DNA of 64,000 nucleotides. Origin: Hofstenia miamia (lineage: Eukaryota; Xenacoelomorpha; Acoela; Hofsteniidae). The first letter of the stretch is position 1; every line of letters starts with the position of its first letter. Position numbers and translations under genes: made by a program. A model generated the notes under the pieces. The model searched no databases. It was given only the letters and a program-made list of their open reading frames with translations, and was not told the DNA's origin. Below are positions 1 through 12,256 of this stretch, one piece after another. The stretch covers positions 217,912 through 281,911 of the forward strand of contig CABFPE010000280.1 in the NCBI GenBank assembly GCA_900660155.1, written 5' to 3'.

Positions 1-94
1 TCCTATGCCTTTTTGAGATATAATTTTATACATTGCCTAAAATCTTCGTTTGTCTGGGACTATGAATAAATGTTTGGACCATGATCATTGACAG

Positions 95-1537
95 GGTTGG
101 CAAATACCCTATTGGGTTTTTAGGTTTTTGATGTACAATAGTATATAGGCCTATAATATACACTATAGCTTACTAACTAACATCGAAAAGTTATAGATTA
201 GCCATATTGCGTTGTTTTGGGAATAAAAAATGAGTTACTATAATTTATATCTTTTAGTTTAGAATAATATTTAAGGCTCATTAAAAGCTAAGAGTAGCTA
301 TTACAAATGATGTATTAAAAATTATTAATTTGTTACCACTTTCAGGGCTTCTAAACTATTCAAAATGCATTTACTTTAAGGCTCGACAAAGCTAATTTCA
401 TTCATTTACAATAAACAGTTCTCAACACAAAGAAGCATTTGCTAAACATTGAAATAATTTAATGCATTTACTTTAAGGCTCGACAAAGCTAATTGCATTC
501 ATTTGCAATAAACAGTTCTCAACACAAAGAAGCATTTGCTAAACATTGAAATAATTTAATGAGTTACATCGCTGAACCCACTTTCCTGCATATATTTACT
601 TTTAATAATAAACGTTTCAATCACATGCACTGTAAAAGGAGCAAAAATTATTATAAACAACACAACTTAAGAAATATTAGTAGTACTTTCACAAGAATTC
701 CCACATCATTTAGAGCAGGAGTCCTTACAGAAAACATTTCATGCAAATTGCCCACTTTTCCTTAATTTTTACTAAGTCTATACGCTGTTCACTTGTCATC
801 AAAAAGTCACCCAATTGTACATTAGGTTACTTTTTTGTGGTTAGACTTGCTTGAGCTATTAGCATGATTTGGAGCCAAATTGTTAACAAGCGTTTTGGCT
901 ATTTGTGCCTTCAAATTGATGTTAATGTAAATTATTGGTTAAAACAAGATTGAAAAATATCATAATGTATCCTGCAATTTGCTTTACGTATTTCAATATA
1001 TGGGAGATAATCAAGAGCGAACAGGAAGATATGCTCAGTGATCATATAGTAATGAATTGAACGGCTTCTATCGGTATAGCGAACCTAATTAGGAACAAAA
1101 AGGTCTTTCGTCTTTTTCTAAAAATTGTTTTCAAGCAAATTGGCTGACACAGTCTTATGTAATCTTTATGCTACATTTAAGAAGTGACTTTTATCCTTAT
1201 CTGTTGTTGTGATTTGTTGAGTGATCTGCACACATTCTTTAATTTATCTGCATTACGTCCTCACCATTTTTCTTTGATTCGCATTAAGACAGCAGTTGCT
1301 AATGCTAAAGTACTAAAACATGTTTCCACTCGCCCTTGCAGTTCATCGAGACGATGATCATTTGGGAAATAGTTAAGCATTTTTATAAGATATAAAATTG
1401 TTGCTATGTTGAAGAAATCCGAACTTGACCATAAGCAGTACGTTTGTAGATTTTCTGTTGGAGCTATTTCTATCGTTTCTTACCTTATTTCAGTCACCAC
1501 TTCTACACAATTTACATTCGAATTATTTATTAATGTT
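95..1537 (+). repeat. First copy of a 1,443-bp direct duplication
   Basis: This block is repeated at 1539-2981 at an offset of 1,444 with a single N between the copies. The only base difference I found is T at 217 against C at 1661. The block is non-coding; the same 68-codon open frame occurs in both copies at the same relative place and resembles nothing I know. Two overlapping contig ends placed side by side by a scaffolder would look exactly like this. Confidence 0.93.
364..557 (+). repeat. 97-bp tandem duplication, two units
   Basis: Units 364-460 and 461-557 both start with aatgcatttactttaaggc and differ at only two places (tttcattcatttac against ttgcattcatttgc). This is a local tandem duplication inside the larger duplicated block. 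Confidence 0.9.
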
Positions 1538-1538
1538 N
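1538..1538. other. Single-N contig join
   Basis: One N separates two nearly identical 1,443-bp sequences, which suggests a negative-length gap: the contigs overlap but were not merged. Confidence 0.85.
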
Positions 1539-2981
1539 GGTTGGCAAATACCCTATTGGGTTTTTAGGTTTTTGATGTACAATAGTATATAGGCCTATAA
1601 TATACACTATAGCTTACTAACTAACATCGAAAAGTTATAGATTAGCCATATTGCGTTGTTCTGGGAATAAAAAATGAGTTACTATAATTTATATCTTTTA
1701 GTTTAGAATAATATTTAAGGCTCATTAAAAGCTAAGAGTAGCTATTACAAATGATGTATTAAAAATTATTAATTTGTTACCACTTTCAGGGCTTCTAAAC
1801 TATTCAAAATGCATTTACTTTAAGGCTCGACAAAGCTAATTTCATTCATTTACAATAAACAGTTCTCAACACAAAGAAGCATTTGCTAAACATTGAAATA
1901 ATTTAATGCATTTACTTTAAGGCTCGACAAAGCTAATTGCATTCATTTGCAATAAACAGTTCTCAACACAAAGAAGCATTTGCTAAACATTGAAATAATT
2001 TAATGAGTTACATCGCTGAACCCACTTTCCTGCATATATTTACTTTTAATAATAAACGTTTCAATCACATGCACTGTAAAAGGAGCAAAAATTATTATAA
2101 ACAACACAACTTAAGAAATATTAGTAGTACTTTCACAAGAATTCCCACATCATTTAGAGCAGGAGTCCTTACAGAAAACATTTCATGCAAATTGCCCACT
2201 TTTCCTTAATTTTTACTAAGTCTATACGCTGTTCACTTGTCATCAAAAAGTCACCCAATTGTACATTAGGTTACTTTTTTGTGGTTAGACTTGCTTGAGC
2301 TATTAGCATGATTTGGAGCCAAATTGTTAACAAGCGTTTTGGCTATTTGTGCCTTCAAATTGATGTTAATGTAAATTATTGGTTAAAACAAGATTGAAAA
2401 ATATCATAATGTATCCTGCAATTTGCTTTACGTATTTCAATATATGGGAGATAATCAAGAGCGAACAGGAAGATATGCTCAGTGATCATATAGTAATGAA
2501 TTGAACGGCTTCTATCGGTATAGCGAACCTAATTAGGAACAAAAAGGTCTTTCGTCTTTTTCTAAAAATTGTTTTCAAGCAAATTGGCTGACACAGTCTT
2601 ATGTAATCTTTATGCTACATTTAAGAAGTGACTTTTATCCTTATCTGTTGTTGTGATTTGTTGAGTGATCTGCACACATTCTTTAATTTATCTGCATTAC
2701 GTCCTCACCATTTTTCTTTGATTCGCATTAAGACAGCAGTTGCTAATGCTAAAGTACTAAAACATGTTTCCACTCGCCCTTGCAGTTCATCGAGACGATG
2801 ATCATTTGGGAAATAGTTAAGCATTTTTATAAGATATAAAATTGTTGCTATGTTGAAGAAATCCGAACTTGACCATAAGCAGTACGTTTGTAGATTTTCT
2901 GTTGGAGCTATTTCTATCGTTTCTTACCTTATTTCAGTCACCACTTCTACACAATTTACATTCGAATTATTTATTAATGTT
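1539..2981 (+). repeat. Second copy of the 1,443-bp direct duplication
   Basis: Matches 95-1537. The match begins immediately after the N at 1538 and stops at 2981. From there the sequence continues into unique DNA, whereas copy 1 is cut off by the N at the equivalent base. No transposon ends or target duplications bound it. Confidence 0.93.
1808..2001 (+). repeat. 97-bp tandem duplication, second occurrence
   Basis: Same two 97-bp units as 364-557, carried along in the second copy of the 1,443-bp block (1808-1904 and 1905-2001). Confidence 0.9.
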
Positions 2982-4524
2982 CTTGCATGGATTATTGATA
3001 TCATGAAGAAATGTTCAAACATAACGATTGAATAGTCATTCATTTAAATAACCCCTAGCAGAATTGGCTGCTATTCCTTTTAACTATTGAACAACCTCGG
3101 GCACGCTCAAATATGGAAAGTTTCAAAAAAAATTCTCTTTGAAATTTGCAATGACTTCTGTTTCTAGTTACTTGCAAAAAGTACTTTCTGAAATATATTT
3201 ATTTGGAATGTAAGAAGAAATTGTTATTGCGATCATACCAATCTTATATTAACAATTGCAAATTTATTCTTTGTCTTTTTGTTGAGCACTTAAACGTACA
3301 TCCTTTCTTGGTTACTTCACACCATGCTGACCGCCTTCCGTATGAACTTCTTTCTCTCCAGTCTTGTTTTGGTATTTAAAAGAAGTCGTGACTAATATCT
3401 GACCCAACTCTCAGCAGTAGCGACAAGTGTACTAAAAAGTCGTTGCCTACTCAAAACACTCATTCAATTTGACGAGAGAGTGGTTGTGCATAACGCAGCG
3501 TAGAATTAGAGAAAAAGTTTTCATAGCTTGTAAAAAGTGAAAAATGTTATTATAAGTTAATTCCCCCACGTGCTTCAGCTAAGGAAATTCTGGATAACTT
3601 TGCTGAAGCTTACGAAAGGTTAATTATTTTGTGGAAGAAATTAAACGACCAAAAGTGTTTATAGTTTACTATGTATGAACTGTGTCATGTAAACCTTGTG
3701 GCTAATAGTTTATTTTGGGGCAAATTCAGTGTTTTGCAATATTAAAAGGATTGGGTCGCTTTAGCTCACGTTTTGCTTATTTTTTGGTCACTAGGTCACT
3801 GGGATTTTTTAAAGCCTCTGTTCGTTTAAACGATGCTTTATCTCTGTCATTTAGAGCAGCATGCATATTGAGCACATTAAAACTGTTATATAAAATTTGT
3901 TTGGTAAAAACTTCACAAAATTACTTAACCACCTTATGCCTTATCAGTTAAGAGCACAGTAGAATTTTCTAACTTGAGTGTTATTTTTATTCATAAATTT
4001 GTGCATATTCCAGATATTATTTTTTCCTGTATTTTGCTGGATTTTTGTTGAAAATTTGGAAAATTGCCAAAAAGAAGTGTAGTTGATCAAAAAGAGTTTC
4101 TTGCACACTATTTATATAAGTTCCTGCATCAGTTAGGCGTCTTTTGCAGCAGAATTCGCACCCACGGTAATAAGTCAAATTGCTATTACCAGCGTTGTAA
4201 AAAAATAAACATCCTCAGTTCCGCTTTATTACCGTTTTTGCATGGTTCGTTGATGTGATCTTTAATTAATGCTTCTTGTCGTGGTATTTGTTTAAGCACA
4301 AAGTGTATAACATTATTTTTTCCATTCAAGGACATTTTGAAATCTTTTCACTATAGTATTACTAATTATGACGTATAGTGTTTAATTTTTATTTGCAATC
4401 AACAATTCACAGCTCCTTAATTTTTGTTTAAGGCTTTGCTTCAATGTCATTCTAAGTATTGAATTTAATTTAACTGCATGTACTTTTGAGGATGACAATA
4501 TGAGCTTAGCAAGGACCCGAACCC
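2982..4524. other. Non-coding stretch
   Basis: AT-rich sequence with only short open frames (for example 3715-3951 and 4064-4258, plus strand) that show no recognisable domain, codon bias or conserved motif. I see no transposon ends in it. Confidence 0.5.
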
Positions 4525-4662
4525 GCCCGATCAGAATATTCACTACTCGAGACTCAAATTTTGATTCTCAATACTCCTGTCTTAGATCATTAGATAGAGT
4601 AACAATAGCCATTACTTGGTCTTAGATCTTTTTGAAATAGAGTGGTGGATAGAATCCGTATC

Positions 4663-4714
<52 letters not shown>

Positions 4715-4746
4715 AAATTTGATACTCGATCGAAGTAGTGTCGGGC
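4525..4746. repeat. Small inverted-repeat element around a (TA)n tract
   Basis: The left arm (4525-4564) and right arm (4714-4746) are imperfect reverse complements. Both contain GCCCGA at the outer edge, then a CACTACT / AGTAGTG block, a CTCGA block and CAAATTTT / AAAATTTG. The arms enclose about 150 bp including a (TA)n microsatellite. This is MITE-like, but I found no clear target-site duplication. Confidence 0.5.
4668..4710. repeat. (TA)n microsatellite
   Basis: About 21 uninterrupted TA units inside the inverted-repeat element. Confidence 0.97.
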
Positions 4747-4773
4747 CACGGCCATCTTTAAAATTGGCCGTGG
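4746..4773. repeat. Perfect 9-bp hairpin
   Basis: CCACGGCCA at 4746-4754 pairs with TGGCCGTGG at 4765-4773 around a 10-nt loop. It is strongly GC-rich in an AT-rich setting and abuts the inverted-repeat element, so it may be an extension of that element's terminus. Confidence 0.7.
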
Positions 4774-5320
4774 TCGGGCTAATCAAAACAACGTGTTATA
4801 ATGATGGTAATTTAAAGGGCAAATTGCAACTTACATTTCATATTTATTTTTAAATAACTATTAAAAATTGCTAAAATAATTATTTTTTTAGAGGATAAAT
4901 CATTATTATTTCAAAAATTGGATATTGGGGGGGGGGAATCCCCCACCCCAGGATCGACGCCCATGCTGTGCATACTAAATCCTATACTCTTTCTCAAATA
5001 GAACATTGATTTACAGTCATTTGCGATCACTGCATTGCATTGGCTTGGGCTTGTGCAGACATCTAATGACCAACCATTGGCAATTAGGAAAGGCCCTTAA
5101 AGAATCATCGAAATCCATTTTGACTAAATTTAAAAAGGAATTTTATGGAACAGCATGTTTTTGGCGGGAATTTTATCAATGCTTCATGCTTATATTCAAG
5201 ATGTGGAGGAATTTCCATATACCACAGCTAGTAATTTGCGCTTTCTTGTTAAATATCATGATCAAGGACGACTCTAGTAAAGGCTGAGCGGCGTTTCCCT
5301 GCCGCTACCTGCAGGTCAGG
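4774..5320. other. Non-coding stretch with a repeat terminus and a 93-codon frame
   Basis: A run of ten G followed by aatcccccaccccaggatcg at about 4927-4956 resembles, in the opposite orientation, the sequence near 39137-39172 (ggcgtagatccttggggac), so both may be ends of one dispersed repeat. A 93-codon open frame at 5006-5287 (plus) has no domain I recognise. Confidence 0.4.
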
Positions 5321-5328
5321 CTGATATG

Positions 5329-5795
5329 CAGAGATGACCTTATAGTAGTTTATTATAGATTTTATTATAGAAAAATTTATCATTGGCATGATTATAGTAA
5401 ACTATTATAGACTATAATTTTATATTTTCTCTGAAAAAGCTATAAACAAGGTCTTTTCAAAATTTAATTTGGAAAATCACACTGCTCAATTGATCGAGTT
5501 TACAAAGTATCGGGGAGAATTCTACATCTTCGCGACATTGACAGAAAGCCCGCTTTCGAAAAAACTCGTTCTGCAACTGCCGGGGAAGGCAGAATTCCCA
5601 AAATATATTGAGCAATTCGAGTGAGAAAAGGCCATGTACATGTATGTTAATTTAATTCTATAAATTATAGACTATAATCGTGAATATAGCTTTGTATAAT
5701 AATAAATCTATCATAGAATTATTGTTTCATTATAGATTTTTATATAGTAATTCCATGATAGTCTGTAATAGTATTTCTATCTATGGTCATCTCTG
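5329..5795. mobile_element. hAT-type non-autonomous element (MITE), 467 bp
   Basis: The element starts CAGAGATGACC (5329-5339) and ends with its reverse complement GGTCATCTCTG (5785-5795). It is flanked by a perfect 8-bp direct duplication, ctgatatg, at 5321-5328 and 5796-5803. Eight-base target duplications with short CAG-type termini are the signature of hAT transposons. Subterminal regions contain repeats of a tatagactata-like motif. There is no transposase open frame, so it must have been mobilised in trans. Confidence 0.88.
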
Positions 5796-7752
5796 CTGAT
5801 ATGGGTAACAATCTTAACGGTAGACCAGGGTATGGATAAAGAATAAATCGTGCAAGACATGAGCATAATGCAAAAATACCATGTCAAGAAATTAACCACT
5901 TCTTACGGGACGCTCTGAAACGCTTTATTATTGTTATACTCGAGTATTTTTGTGTGTAGGCGTTTTCTCACTTTACATTAAAATAGGGTTTTTTATTAGA
6001 AAAATTGAATAAAATTTCTACATGTGTATTTTTGTTTTAAACCATAATGTTACTAATAAGTTTATGCGTAATTCCAACAAGCGCGATCCTATAAGATTTC
6101 AGGGGATGCTTCAATTTTTTATTTTATATTATAAACAAAATCCAATCACATTTTGCAAAAATCTCAATGATTTATGAGGTTCACAAAAACGAATGTCTAT
6201 ATTTATACACATGAAAGCTAATCTTTTAAAGACGTTCTTTATTGATGGCAAAGCATAATTTTTTCAAAAAATGGTTTATATCGTATGAAAGGCACTAAAA
6301 ATTATTTTTTATTGATATAATCACATAAAAAGTCCGCAATTTCATATCCATTCTAATATATTATTTTAACTGATACCAAAATTATTTCAGGTAAACGAAG
6401 GGTTGAGTTGGGTGACCAACGACAAAAATTCACTGGTTTTGCATAATTTTGTACTTACTTATTGATACATTAGTTGTTGTACATTGAATCCAGGTATTCA
6501 GGGAATACGGGTACTGGTAAAAAATATCTTATGCAGTATTGAATCTAGGATTGAAATTCCGGGTACTGATTCCACCTAAGTCCACCTCATTTCTGCAACC
6601 ATTTTGGTATTTTTGCAAGAACTGCGCAACAGAAATTTTCTAGGATATTATTTTCATATGTGCTCACAAGCACAGTTTGTTACAATTTCTTGCCTTAGCG
6701 CAATGCTTCTATATCAAATAACATGATCAAAGCAAGTATATTATGTACTACAAGCAACTAGAAAAAAAATATATGACCCACAACATTCTGGATCGAATTT
6801 TCTATGCTGTTTACTTGGATGAATTTTATCATCTATCCTTTCATTGCTATGATCATTCCCGCAGGTGAAACCGAGATGGTCTTGGGCTGGAACTTTGGGC
6901 AGAATTTTCCAAAGCATACTTAAAAAAATCTCTATATTCAAAAAATTGGGCAAAAAATTTAGTCCATTACTTCTTACTAAATGTATTCTAGTCTCATTTT
7001 AGTTCTACCTGCTTCATTGTATATTATCTTAATGTTTTTGCTCCGGGGATAAATATTTTTCCCCAGAAGTGAATTACCCGTTGAAATATCTCCCGTAGAT
7101 TCTTTACTGATCTTATGTGCGAGTATCAAAAATAGGATGGGCATGGATTGGATAAACCATGCGAGTTCGCGAATTGTCCATATCAGTGCAAATAGGGATC
7201 CAAAAAATGGCAATGCGCATGCGGATTGATTCTAAAAAAATTCGGACTTCTTTGTTAATTCACATACATTTTTTTAAAATGTTATGATGAAAATTTTAAA
7301 GATTTCGGTGTACGTCCTGTGCGTTTAATAGCCGCACACCAAATTTGGGCTCACGGGGAGAATTTCTTAAAAAATATATAAAAATGAAAAAAATAGAAAT
7401 TATTATAAAAAAAATTGGATTTTATGCCATTTTAACAAATATAAATGCGTTTTGAACTAATTTTTATATTTTGCAATTTCTGATATTATTTTCAGGTTGA
7501 TTTTAACAGTTCTTCCCAGTGAAAATGAGGTCGAAAATGCCAATTTTAGCCGGAATATGTCCGATTTTGGCCAGTTTTCTATCAGTGTCAGTAAACTACA
7601 TGCCTAAGCCATTTCTACTATCAGAATTTGAAAAAAACTAGCGTAGGGTCCAGTCTTGTTTCAAAATAATACGTAGCACCATCCATGTATTTATCGCCCA
7701 TATACCACAGCGCCAGTATGTATTCGACGATTTATTGTTAGCACCCGTATAA

Positions 7753-7755
<3 letters not shown>

Positions 7756-7789
<34 letters not shown>
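7756..7789. repeat. (TA)n microsatellite
   Basis: About 17 TA units. Confidence 0.97.
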
Positions 7790-7792
<3 letters not shown>

Positions 7793-9358
7793 TTCTTCAT
7801 AATTATTATTAATACTATATTTAGTAATTAATATACAATAAATGATTAAGTTTTGAAATATATTATTATGGAATTCATAAAATGTGTGTTTTATATTTGA
7901 TATAACTAGAAAATGACTAACAGCTTATTAAAGTCTAGGATGGAATGTTTTAAAACACGTGTTTAAGCACTTGGAAAATCATGTGTTTTCATCACACATT
8001 TGTTTGTCAATTTATCAATATTATTTTTTTTATTTGATCATGTTTTTCACGGCGCAATTGTTTTCAGTTTTTTCTGAGATGGGTGTTAGTGTGATAAAGT
8101 AAAAAAGTTCACTGTACAAGAGCAAAATGCAGAAGAGGTATCCCCTGTGGCGAGAATGGAGTCCCAACATGATACATGTATGATGCATGTCCATCTCACG
8201 AACTACGTCTTTTGAAGAGTACAGATAATCGTCCAAAGCTTAGCAAAAACAACTACAATTAACAATTGGAGTTAGAAAAACAAGAGAAAAAACACGAAAT
8301 AGACTTTCAATTTACAAGATGCTCCTTGAGGATGACATATGACACTCTTCGAGAATTGAACAACTTCATGAGTTTTATGTTTTCAGTACATTACTATTCT
8401 GAATAAAGATTCCAGTAGTTTTTCTTAAGAGTGCTTTCAGGAAATACAACGCTTAAAAACAATAAAGCAAGTTTTTTTTAAATATTAACGTGTTTTTTGT
8501 TTTTGAGTAAAAAACAGTTTTTTAACATGCTTGATTAAAATCATTGACTATCAGCTGTTTACTTTCGTGAAGTATTTAATTATTAAATGAGGTAAACATG
8601 ATAATACATCACATAAGTATGGTTTTAAATATTTACAGTGGCGAGTGACATTGGAAACGAATTGTAATTGCTCAGAAAATTAAAGGTTAATCGGCTCCAA
8701 TTTCAAAAATGATGCATATATATATATACTTCATTGTCCCATAAAGGGCACACTGGGTCCATGTTACCTCAATCTCGTTATTAAGTATACTACTACATAC
8801 AGCTCTATTGAAATTGAGAGAAGACTGTTTCTAAAGGCGGTAGGGAGTTAGGCCCTCAATCAGTAATTCAAGAAATTCGTGCATAGCACTCAACAAATAT
8901 TGACCAAGCAGTTTTTGCACTGAAAGCCTTAATTGAACAAAGTTTTTCTTTTTGCATACATATTCAGTGTGTATAAGAGTGATGAAACAATTGTTACAAA
9001 ATTTCTAGGGTCAATAATTTAAAATTAGTTGCAATGATCAAGATATTAACTGTAGGTTAGTAGCCTGGAAGTAATGAAAATGGTGTCTACAGTCAAAAGT
9101 GCTGCTGCACACAAAATACCAATATATAGCTACATTGGAGGGCAACAGTCGAGGAAGTTTATTTCATCAATGCCACACTTAGTGTTTGTGAACGACTTGT
9201 TATATACATATGCCTCAGATTTCAGCTGTTATTTGAGAGTGATTATAGCTGATTATAGTGTGAAACTCATGCAAATAATTTTCTGTTTACAAATTATTTA
9301 TTTTATTTGCACAATAAAGTGGTATTTTTGATCATATTTTGTTGTTTTATTGCCAGCA

Positions 9359-9360
<2 letters not shown>

Positions 9361-9405
<45 letters not shown>

Positions 9406-9416
9406 TATATATATAT
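9361..9416. repeat. (TA)n microsatellite
   Basis: About 28 AT units with one AA interruption near 9401. Confidence 0.97.
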
Positions 9417-10165
9417 CACTAATTAATTAAAATTAAGAGCATCATCAGACTCGTTATTTTATTTATGTAGTCATATACTCTAAAAACAGTAAAACTTTTG
9501 TGACCGTAATTGCCATATACAAATTTGGTACTATGTGCCATACAAATCAATTAATTTTGGCGCTGCTTACCTCTCTATAAAATTTCTTAAATTGCATCGC
9601 GTTGATGTATGTATATTTGTTTGCGCAACGGTGTGACGAATTGCTTGGGCATAACTAGTTATTTTATCGTCATGGCAGCAGTAATAATGTAGTTAGTTGA
9701 TATTATCCATTCTTAATATATTTGTCTTTTGGGACATATTCAAACTTTTACAATTCAAAACGATGCATATCACACTTATTTTCTAAATTCTTTGGCTTTT
9801 TTAAAATTTTATTGTAAAAGCTAGACAATGAATTTGAAAATTTTCAATAGTTTTGAATAGTAAATTATTCTAATGTAAACTTTCAGAACGTACTTTCTAT
9901 TTTTCAGCACATTACAACGTAGTTTCGTAGGTCAGGGGCGTGCTTGAGCCTAAATTTTTTGTCTCATGCCCTATCTGTCCCACAGATTCTTTGCCCTGCT
10001 CCATGTTCAATTCCATCCCATATTACCTGACGTATTTTATTCTAGCGCTCCACTATAGAAATTTTTGCCTCAAGAATGTTTGCCTCCAGTGTATTAGCTC
10101 TATACAAACTGCATTGGTCGACCTGGTCATCTTTCATCTTTGGCATGGTGTTAAAAGCTTTCGTA

Positions 10166-10190
10166 CACGCTTTTTTTTTATAAGAAACAT
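10166..10190 (+). repeat. Left terminal inverted repeat of the pogo-type element
   Basis: CACGC, nine T, then ATAAGAAACAT. It is the reverse complement of 13475-13498 apart from one T in the homopolymer. Confidence 0.92.
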
Positions 10191-10260
10191 TTTTATAAGA
10201 AACATGAGGCTCAAATCTGGCAAAAATTAAGAAACATTTAAGAAACACTAGCAGGCTCAA
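10181..10260 (+). repeat. Left subterminal direct repeats of the pogo-type element
   Basis: The motif taagaaaca(t/c) occurs at 10181, 10196, 10228 and 10239. The copies at 10196 and 10239 are followed by (g)aggctcaa or gcaggctcaa. Subterminal arrays of this kind are often transposase binding sites; that role is inferred. Confidence 0.75.
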
Positions 10261-10408
10261 CTTTACAGGATCAAAAAAACAAAAAAACAAAACAATATTT
10301 TGTGAGAACAACCATGGAATATTTTTTACAAGACTCATTTTTTAAAGTCAGATTATTGTTTATTATAGGCTTAACAGCATAGAACAAAAGTGTTTAGCAA
10401 ACTTCAAA

Positions 10409-12256
10409 TTAAAAATCGTCAAACAAATCAAAGATGTTTCCGTCCACATTTTCCTCTACGATCATTTCGTTCTCATGCAGATCATTTTCTATTAATTCAA
10501 CAGTGGTATCATCTATAGGTTCCGAAACAATGTCGTCAACTTGCATTTCAGGAATACTTGTTGTTGGCTCTATCATGGATGGGGGTGGGACGGTGTAATT
10601 AGGTAGACCCTCTGGTTGTACTAAGTGATCTTCTGACCCATCAGCAGTTAAGAGGCAGCCAGTTTTCTGGAACAATCTGTACCGATAGTTGTCATATTTA
10701 CTATCGAGGGGGCTATTGTATGCTTTTCCAATCCATTGGGTGAGTAGGATCCTTCTTTCAGAATCAGAAAAAGAGTGGTTAACACCGTACCATTTCTCAT
10801 CGTTCTCATCGCTATCCAACCATTTGTAATGTTCCAATCGGATTAATGATTTAAGCTGCTCAGCATATCCGGCATCAACTGGCTGCCAGATATCAGTAGC
10901 GTTAGGTATACCATACCAGCAAATACCACCGATTGCAGCTACCTTCTGCTTGAATTCATCTGTAATTTGTCCAGATAAATTGTCACAAAACAGAACGAAT
11001 TTCTCATCTACAGCAGCTTTCAATGTACGTTCTACCCATTCCAGGCAAATTTTGGTATCTGCCCATGCACACTCCTGAAAAAACACATCAACATCAGGAT
11101 GCCATGATGCTTTTTCAACAGCAGAAATCCTTTTGCCTGTTCCACGGAAGATTACACCAATTTTTGGCTGACGACCAGAAGGGCTGAAGCAAACTTGTAA
11201 TGAACATTGCCTTTTATCAAGGCCTGACCCTGGCTGGCTTACCCATACCTTGTTGTATCGATTTTCAGGATTGTTTGGCTCAATGTGTTGGTAAGTTGTT
11301 TTTGTGTTGATAGCAAAAGGTAGCGGCGACTGATCTACGTTGTATCTTTCGGCAGGTAAGAATCGCCCAAACTTAGAGTCATACTGTTCATTCTTTCCAG
11401 TTTTAATCAAACGTTCTCTAAGTGTGGAATGCCATTTCATCATTTTCTCTCTGTAGTGTTCTTTATTTGGCTTTCTGTTTCTTTGGGTTCGACGAAGTTT
11501 TAGATGATTTCGCTTTATGAAAGATACCACAACATGTTTTCTCACAAACGCGTCCGGATTGTCTTGCTGTTCTCTATAAATAACTCTAGCTTTACTCCAA
11601 AGCCAATTGAAATCCACTCTTCTACCTTCATTTCTAGCTTTTTGAAACTTTTGAAACAATGCATGAAACAGTTGGTTATACTTTTTGGCTGGGCGTATTT
11701 TGGTCAAAGATTTATTTTCTTTAACACCAGCTGTTGTAATCTTATCTTTTGCTTTAAGCCATGCAGACACTTGAGATCTATTGATATTATACTTTTCTGC
11801 TACATCAATGGCTTTTTCTCCGCTCTCCACTTCGGCAATTACTTTAGATTTAAACTTGTTACTCAAAGATTGTCTTTTATCTCTTCCTCGTCTTCGTTCA
11901 ACCTTGGACTCGGACGTATCAACTGGCAGCACTTCTTGGTCGTGACTAGCGTTTTTGTCTTCTTGTACTTCGTTGTTGTTTTCATGTAACGGTTGTGTAA
12001 CTTTATTTTCTTGGCTTATGCTTGCTTTAGACGGGCTGTCAACGTTACTTTCTTTTTCACTGGTTGATAAATGGATGCATTTCATATGAACGCTAAGCCC
12101 TTGCTGATTGATAAAAGTTTTTTCACATTTTGAGCATTGCAATACTTGTGGTGAATCAGATATTAAAGTTGGAATGTCAACTTTCATTTCAGTCCCTCTA
12201 TGAATTATAGTTTTCGTAAAACCAAATGCTGCTAAAGTCCTTTGCTTTTTTGACAT
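10409..12256 (-). CDS. pogo-superfamily transposase with N-terminal C2H2 zinc finger (615 aa)
   Basis: Likely a nuclear DDE transposase that cuts and pastes its own element. Residues 41-62 form a C2H2 finger (C41, C44, H57, H62). RRRGRDKR at 121-128 is a likely nuclear localisation signal. Residues 127-169 resemble the Psq/CENP-B-type helix-turn-helix, and about 189-266 a CENP-B/Tc5-type DNA-binding domain. The DDE domain follows: candidate acidic residues are D308 (YNVDQSP), D425 (FCDNLSG) and D461 (WQPVDAG), with 35 residues between the last two. The C-terminus (about 570-615) is very acidic. There are no stops or frameshifts, and all three acidic residues remain. The start is the first Met of the open frame. 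It lies inside matching terminal repeats, so it is a transposon gene and not clearly a domesticated host gene. Confidence 0.9.
   Translation of the reverse strand: MSKKQRTLAAFGFTKTIIHRGTEMKVDIPTLISDSPQVLQCSKCEKTFINQQGLSVHMKCIHLSTSEKESNVDSPSKASISQENKVTQPLHENNNEVQEDKNASHDQEVLPVDTSESKVERRRGRDKRQSLSNKFKSKVIAEVESGEKAIDVAEKYNINRSQVSAWLKAKDKITTAGVKENKSLTKIRPAKKYNQLFHALFQKFQKARNEGRRVDFNWLWSKARVIYREQQDNPDAFVRKHVVVSFIKRNHLKLRRTQRNRKPNKEHYREKMMKWHSTLRERLIKTGKNEQYDSKFGRFLPAERYNVDQSPLPFAINTKTTYQHIEPNNPENRYNKVWVSQPGSGLDKRQCSLQVCFSPSGRQPKIGVIFRGTGKRISAVEKASWHPDVDVFFQECAWADTKICLEWVERTLKAAVDEKFVLFCDNLSGQITDEFKQKVAAIGGICWYGIPNATDIWQPVDAGYAEQLKSLIRLEHYKWLDSDENDEKWYGVNHSFSDSERRILLTQWIGKAYNSPLDSKYDNYRYRLFQKTGCLLTADGSEDHLVQPEGLPNYTVPPPSMIEPTTSIPEMQVDDIVSEPIDDTTVELIENDLHENEMIVEENVDGNIFDLFDDF

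Larger units (their letters stand above)
5804..10163. other. Long non-coding stretch
   Basis: AT-rich DNA with microsatellites near 7756, 8716 and 9361. None of the short open frames (6741-6953 minus, 6977-7213 minus, 8030-8236 minus, 9074-9331 plus) has a recognisable domain. Around 7696-7720 the sequence cccatatacc...gcgccag resembles the internal motif of the element at 16947-17203. Confidence 0.5.

Noticed and set aside
93-111. CAGGGTTGGCAAATACCC as a possible hAT terminus
   Set aside because: It resembles a hAT-type end, but I found no opposite end or 8-bp duplication.
559-765. 68-codon frame present twice (also 2003-2209)
   Set aside because: It is present twice only because the whole 1,443-bp block is duplicated. 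The 97-bp tandem repeats lie just upstream, and there is no domain.
5006-5287. 93-codon frame just before a hAT MITE
   Set aside because: I considered a transposase remnant but found no conserved motif.
11504-11989. 161-codon plus-strand open frame
   Set aside because: It lies antisense within the transposase gene and has no recognisable domain.
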